Part shown: positions 41,962-45,633 of the stretch, piece by piece
Position numbering within the stretch: the stretch's first letter is position 1
Layout of the letters: each line of letters opens with the position of its first letter
Assembly: GCA_028279875.1 (NCBI GenBank)
Contig: JANQMU010000075.1
Span: 1 to 45,633, forward strand
Reading direction: 5' to 3'
DNA from: Rhizobiaceae bacterium
Lineage (GTDB): Bacteria; Pseudomonadota; Alphaproteobacteria; Rhizobiales; Rhizobiaceae
Length of the DNA: 45,633 nt
Translations under genes and position numbers: made by a program
The notes under the pieces: generated by a model
Told to the model about the DNA's origin: nothing
Seen by the model: the letters and a program-made list of their open reading frames with translations, nothing else
The model's database searches: none

Positions 41962-43485
41962 ATGGACGACCAAAACGTTTACGACCTGTTCGTTATCGGC
42001 GGGGGCATCAATGGATGCGGCATTGCGCGGGATGCAGCCGGCCGCGGCTATTCGGTGTTTCTGGCGGAAATGGACGATCTGGCAAGCGGTACGTCGTCGG
42101 GTTCCACGAAACTTGTCCATGGCGGCCTGCGCTATCTTGAACATTATGAATTCCGCCTGGTCCGCGAAGCGCTGATGGAGCGTGAAACCCTGTGGAAAAA
42201 CGCGCCGCACATCATCTGGCCGCTGCGCTTCATCCTGCCGCATCACAAGGGGCTGCGGCCGGCATGGCTGCTGCGGCTCGGCCTGTTTCTCTACGACCAT
42301 CTCGGTGGCCGCAAATTGCTGCCGGCAACGAAGGTCCTGGACATGAATTCGGACCCGGCGGCGGCGCCGCTGAAGCGGCTGTTCAGCAAGGCTTTCGAAT
42401 ATTCCGATTGCTGGGTCAATGATGCGCGTCTCGTGGTGCTGAATGCCCGCGACGCGGCGGAACGGGGCGCCGTCATCCGAACCCGCACCAGGGTGGTCGA
42501 CGCAAAGCGTGAGAACGGGCACTGGCGGATCGAGATCGCCGATCAAACGACCGGGCACACGGAAACCGTGACCGCCCGGGTGCTTGTCAATGCCGGCGGT
42601 CCGTGGGTCGACGAGATCCTGCGCACGGTCACCCATTCCAGCAATGCCGAAAATGTGCGTCTCGTCCAGGGCAGCCATATTGTCGTTGCCCGGAAATTCG
42701 ACGATCCGCGGGCCTTCATTTTTCAAAACACAGACAATCGCATCATATTCGCGATCCCCTATGAGGAAGACTTCACGCTGATTGGCACGACCGATCACGA
42801 CTATCAGGGGGATCCGGGCCAATCAGCCATCACCGAGGCCGAAATCGATTATCTGTGCGATGCGGCGTCGGAATATTTTTCGGACCGTGTCGTGCCGGAC
42901 GACGTGGTCTGGTCCTATAGCGGTGTGCGACCGCTGTTCGATGACGGCGCTTCGGCGGCCCAGGAGGCGACCCGCGATTATGTGCTGGTGGAGGAGGGCA
43001 GCGACGACAACGCACTGCTGGTGAATGCCTTCGGCGGCAAGATCACGACCTATCGCAAACTGGCCGAAGCGATGATGGAGAAGATCGAAAAACGGCTGGG
43101 ACGGCGCAAGGGTTCGTGGACGGCGGATGCGGCCCTGCCGGGCGGCGATTTCCCGCCGACCGGCTTTGATGCGGCCGTGGCCGATCTGCAGCGGCAATAC
43201 GGTTTTCTTGAAGCCGGGCATGCCCGGCGGTTGATGCGGCTTTATGGCCTTGAAGCGCACACGATTCTGGGCGATGCCGAAGGTTACGATGGCCTCGGAC
43301 AGCATTTCGGCAGCGATCTGTACGCAGCCGAAGTCGACCATCTGGTGCGGCGGGAATGGGCGCGGACGACGGATGATATCCTCTGGCGACGGACCAAGCG
43401 GGGCCTGGTGCTGACCGATTCGCAGGTGGCGGATCTCTCGGGATATCTGGTACAAAGCGGCCATTATGAAAACGTCGCCGGATAG
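41962..43485 (+). CDS. glpD: Glycerol-3-phosphate dehydrogenase, FAD-dependent
   Basis: A 507-residue flavoprotein. The FAD motif [20 protein letters not shown] is at residues ~7-26, then [20 protein letters not shown] (signature 1), [12 protein letters not shown] and [18 protein letters not shown]. It oxidises glycerol 3-phosphate to dihydroxyacetone phosphate at the inner membrane, passing electrons to quinone. The ATG at 41962 has GAGGA five bases upstream. It is followed 32 bases later by glpK and preceded by the probable GlpR repeats. Confidence 0.95.
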   Translation: MDDQNVYDLFVIGGGINGCGIARDAAGRGYSVFLAEMDDLASGTSSGSTKLVHGGLRYLEHYEFRLVREALMERETLWKNAPHIIWPLRFILPHHKGLRPAWLLRLGLFLYDHLGGRKLLPATKVLDMNSDPAAAPLKRLFSKAFEYSDCWVNDARLVVLNARDAAERGAVIRTRTRVVDAKRENGHWRIEIADQTTGHTETVTARVLVNAGGPWVDEILRTVTHSSNAENVRLVQGSHIVVARKFDDPRAFIFQNTDNRIIFAIPYEEDFTLIGTTDHDYQGDPGQSAITEAEIDYLCDAASEYFSDRVVPDDVVWSYSGVRPLFDDGASAAQEATRDYVLVEEGSDDNALLVNAFGGKITTYRKLAEAMMEKIEKRLGRRKGSWTADAALPGGDFPPTGFDAAVADLQRQYGFLEAGHARRLMRLYGLEAHTILGDAEGYDGLGQHFGSDLYAAEVDHLVRREWARTTDDILWRRTKRGLVLTDSQVADLSGYLVQSGHYENVAG

Positions 43486-43517
43486 CGGGCCGGGGATCAA
43501 AGCGGGAAGGAATTGCG

Positions 43518-45011
43518 GTGGCTGACCATATTCTGGCAATCGATCAGGGAACGACGTCAAGCAGGGCGATCATCTTTGACGGCAAGCAGTCGATTGTCGG
43601 TGTCGGGCAGAAGGAATTTGCCCAGCACTTTCCGCATTCGGGCTGGGTCGAGCACGATCCGGAAGAGATCTGGCAGACGGTGCTGTGGTCCATCGACCAG
43701 GCGCTCGCTGACGCGGGCGTGACCGCAGACGATATCGCCGCCATCGGCATCACCAACCAACGCGAGACGGTGGTCGTCTGGGACAGGCAGTCCGGCGAGC
43801 CGGTGTTCAAAGCGATTGTCTGGCAGGACCGGCGGACTGCACCGTTCTGCACGCGGCTAAAGGAGGATGGGCTGGAACCGTTGTTCACCCGCAAGACCGG
43901 CCTGCTGCTCGATCCCTATTTTTCCGGCACGAAGCTGAGCTGGCTGCTGGATAATGTCGACGGCGCGCGCGACCGCGCCGAACGCGGCGAGCTGTGCTTC
44001 GGGACTGTCGACAGTTTCCTGATCTGGCGCCTGACGGGCGGGGCGCGGCATGTCACCGACGCGACCAATGCGTCGCGGACGCTGATGTATAATATCGAGG
44101 CCAATCGGTGGGACGAGGAGTTACTGTCCCATCTGAGGGTCCCGTCGTCGATGCTGCCGGAGGTTTGCGACAGCGCCGCCGATTTCGGCGTCGTTACCGG
44201 AGACAATCCGCTCGACGGAAAGCCGATCCTCGGCGTTGCCGGCGACCAGCAGGCCGCGACGCTGGGCAATGCGTGTTTCGACGCCGGTATGATGAAGGTC
44301 ACCTATGGCACCGGCTGCTTTTCGTTGCTCAACACCGGCGGTGAACTAGTGCGGTCGAACAACCGGCTGCTGACGACCATCGCCTACCGGCTAAACGGCG
44401 AGACGACCTATGCCCTGGAGGGGTCGATCTTCGTGGCCGGCGCCGGGGTGCAGTGGCTTCGCGACGGGCTCGGGATTATCGATAGTGCCGAGCAGAGCGG
44501 GGAGCTGGCGGCAACCGCCGATCCGGGGCAGCGGGTTTATCTGGTGCCGGCCTTTGTCGGCCTGGGCGCGCCCTATTGGGATGCCGATGCACGCGGCGCC
44601 ATGTTCGGCCTGACGCGCAATACCGGCCCGGCCGAAATCGCCAGGGCGACACTGGAATCGGTCTGTTACCAGACCCACGACCTGCTGGCGGCCAAGCGCC
44701 GGGACTGGCAGGGGAGCGCCGCGGAAACGGTGTTGCGGGTCGATGGCGGCATGGTGGCCTCCGACTGGACCATGCAGCGGCTGGCGGACGTGCTCGGTGC
44801 TCCGGTTGATCGGCCGAAAATCCTCGAAACGACGGCACTGGGCGCTGCCTGGCTTGCCGGTCATCGCGCCGGTGCCTGGCCGGGCCAGAAAGCGTTCTCC
44901 GGTCTGTGGGCACGGGACCGCCGCTTCGAGCCGGCGATTGACGCGGAGAGCCGAAGCCGGGATCTGGCCGGCTGGAAGGATGCCGTCGGACGAACACTCA
45001 GTGTGCGATAG
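43518..45011 (+). CDS. glpK: Glycerol kinase
   Basis: A 497-residue FGGY kinase. [20 protein letters not shown] is the N-terminal phosphate loop, [20 protein letters not shown] and the [14 protein letters not shown] block follow, and the C-terminal FGGY signature region contains [20 protein letters not shown]. It phosphorylates glycerol to glycerol 3-phosphate, the substrate of the enzyme encoded upstream. The start is GTG at 43518 with AGGAA upstream. Together with glpD it forms a glycerol-use operon. Confidence 0.95.
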   Translation: MADHILAIDQGTTSSRAIIFDGKQSIVGVGQKEFAQHFPHSGWVEHDPEEIWQTVLWSIDQALADAGVTADDIAAIGITNQRETVVVWDRQSGEPVFKAIVWQDRRTAPFCTRLKEDGLEPLFTRKTGLLLDPYFSGTKLSWLLDNVDGARDRAERGELCFGTVDSFLIWRLTGGARHVTDATNASRTLMYNIEANRWDEELLSHLRVPSSMLPEVCDSAADFGVVTGDNPLDGKPILGVAGDQQAATLGNACFDAGMMKVTYGTGCFSLLNTGGELVRSNNRLLTTIAYRLNGETTYALEGSIFVAGAGVQWLRDGLGIIDSAEQSGELAATADPGQRVYLVPAFVGLGAPYWDADARGAMFGLTRNTGPAEIARATLESVCYQTHDLLAAKRRDWQGSAAETVLRVDGGMVASDWTMQRLADVLGAPVDRPKILETTALGAAWLAGHRAGAWPGQKAFSGLWARDRRFEPAIDAESRSRDLAGWKDAVGRTLSVR

Positions 45012-45083
45012 TCCTGAATCGCTTTCCTTTGGGCGGGGCACGGTCTAAGACAACGAACAGACCAATTTTCCGGGAAGTCGCAC

Positions 45084-45422
45084 ATGGACATTCGAAAAAT
45101 AGACGATTCCTATTCGGTTGCAGGACAGATCACCGTCGATGATCTCGGCGAGATCCAGGCCATGGGTTTCAAGTCCATCGTCTGTCATCGCCCGGATGAC
45201 GAGGAGCCGGGGCAGCCGACCTACAGTATGATCGAGGATGCGGCCAGGGCGCTGGGGATCGAAATGCGGCATGTTCCGGTCGGCAAAACCGGTGTCGGCT
45301 ATGAGCAGGTCCAGAGTTTTGTCGATGCGCTCGACGAGATGGACCGGCCAATGCTCGGCTATTGCCGCTCAGGTGCGCGTTCGACCGCCATTTATCAGCA
45401 GAGCCAGCATATCCGATCCTGA
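45084..45422 (+). CDS. TIGR01244-type DSP-like phosphatase/sulfurtransferase domain protein
   Basis: A 112-residue single-domain protein. It starts MDIRKIDDSYSVAGQITVDD, has IVCHRPDDEEPGQP and ends with the active-site loop LGYCRSGARSTAIY (Cys94, Arg99). The family is the dual-specificity-phosphatase-like domain found alone or fused to persulfide-dioxygenase-type hydrolases (Blh). Its role is uncertain; a sulfur-related function is possible because a YeeE/YedE transporter lies nearby. GGGAAG precedes the ATG by a few bases. No clear terminator separates it from glpK. Confidence 0.82.
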   Translation: MDIRKIDDSYSVAGQITVDDLGEIQAMGFKSIVCHRPDDEEPGQPTYSMIEDAARALGIEMRHVPVGKTGVGYEQVQSFVDALDEMDRPMLGYCRSGARSTAIYQQSQHIRS

Positions 45423-45474
45423 GCCGCGATCATCGCTAAGAGCCCATTCGGGAATTAACGACTGGTTTGGCGCA

Positions 45475-45562
45475 GCCAGTTTTGGTGCTTTTTGCCGAAA
45501 GGACGACGCCGCAGGCTGGGTGCCTGTCAGGAGGCCTTTCGGCAAAAAGCACCAAAACTGGC
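45475..45562. repeat. 28-bp perfect inverted repeat with nested hairpin
   Basis: Bases 45475-45502 are the exact reverse complement of 45535-45562. The 32-base spacer contains a second short hairpin, CAGGC-TGGGT-GCCTG. Transcribed, it would make a very stable stem. It follows the phosphatase gene by 52 bases and could act as a bidirectional terminator, but the length and symmetry are unusual for one and suit a mobile palindromic repeat. Confidence 0.85.
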
Positions 45563-45633
45563 CGCGTCCTGACGGATTGCGCCTATTTTGCCCACTACCG
45601 GCGCGCTTGATCTCGAAATGGCCACCAGCCGTT

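Noticed and set aside
1..45633. CRISPR arrays, tRNA or rRNA genes, phage structural genes
   Set aside because: No regularly spaced short repeats, tRNA cloverleaf sequences, rRNA segments or phage modules were seen on reading both strands.

Overview
The window looks like a chromosomal segment of an alphaproteobacterium, most likely of the Hyphomicrobiales/Rhizobiales type; this is inferred from gene content and style, and no rRNA or tRNA gene is present to confirm it. Both flanks (about 1-11 kb and 36-45.6 kb) are GC-rich with typical alphaproteobacterial codon use. The centre (about 11.3-36.3 kb) is clearly AT-richer and littered with broken insertion sequences. This is the usual appearance of a horizontally acquired surface-polysaccharide (O-antigen or capsule) locus.

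Left flank: a partial acyl-CoA synthetase gene (cut by the window edge), a remnant of a fumarylacetoacetate-hydrolase gene, a VOC/glyoxalase gene divergent from a LysR regulator, and a metallophosphoesterase. Then comes a catabolic operon on the minus strand: GMC oxidoreductase, two enolase-superfamily (mandelate racemase/muconate lactonizing) enzymes and a beta-hydroxyacid dehydrogenase. These genes overlap or nearly abut. A divergent GcvA-type LysR regulator sits at its head. Oxidation and dehydration of a sugar acid is the likely job.

Centre: an O-antigen ligase-like protein, a GT4 glycosyltransferase, and a methyltransferase/SDR pair stand before an IS graveyard (IS256-, IS1380- and IS481-like fragments). 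Next is a minus-strand operon with a complete set for GDP-D-glycero-D-manno-heptose (isomerase GmhA, kinase HddA, phosphatase GmhB, guanylyltransferase HddC), plus a transaldolase that could supply sedoheptulose 7-phosphate. It also holds an oxidoreductase, a GalE-like epimerase, and a chimeric broken gene in which a UDP-glucose dehydrogenase start is joined to an SDR end. Upstream lies a three-gene Gtr-like cassette (GtrA flippase, GtrB-type GT2, and a 1083-residue GT-C-like membrane protein with a duplicated C-terminal module). After more IS remnants comes a plus-strand export operon: Wzm, Wzt with a C-terminal glycan-binding domain, a DUF6492-like glycosyltransferase that ends in the same module, and a 1013-residue carbamoyltransferase-coiled coil-GT2 fusion.

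Right flank: the minus-strand genes for a phosphoglycosyl transferase, ManC and a WbpM/CapD-like 4,6-dehydratase supply GDP-mannose and a UDP-sugar and start the lipid-linked chain. A YeeE/YedE (TsuA-like) transporter, glpD-glpK behind a probable GlpR operator, a small DSP-like phosphatase and a 28-bp perfect inverted repeat close the window.

Taken together, the central genes describe an ABC-transporter-exported polysaccharide, probably containing mannose and a (modified) manno-heptose. It may be O-carbamoylated in the cytoplasm, decorated outside the membrane by the Gtr cassette, and ligated to lipid A-core by the WaaL-like protein.
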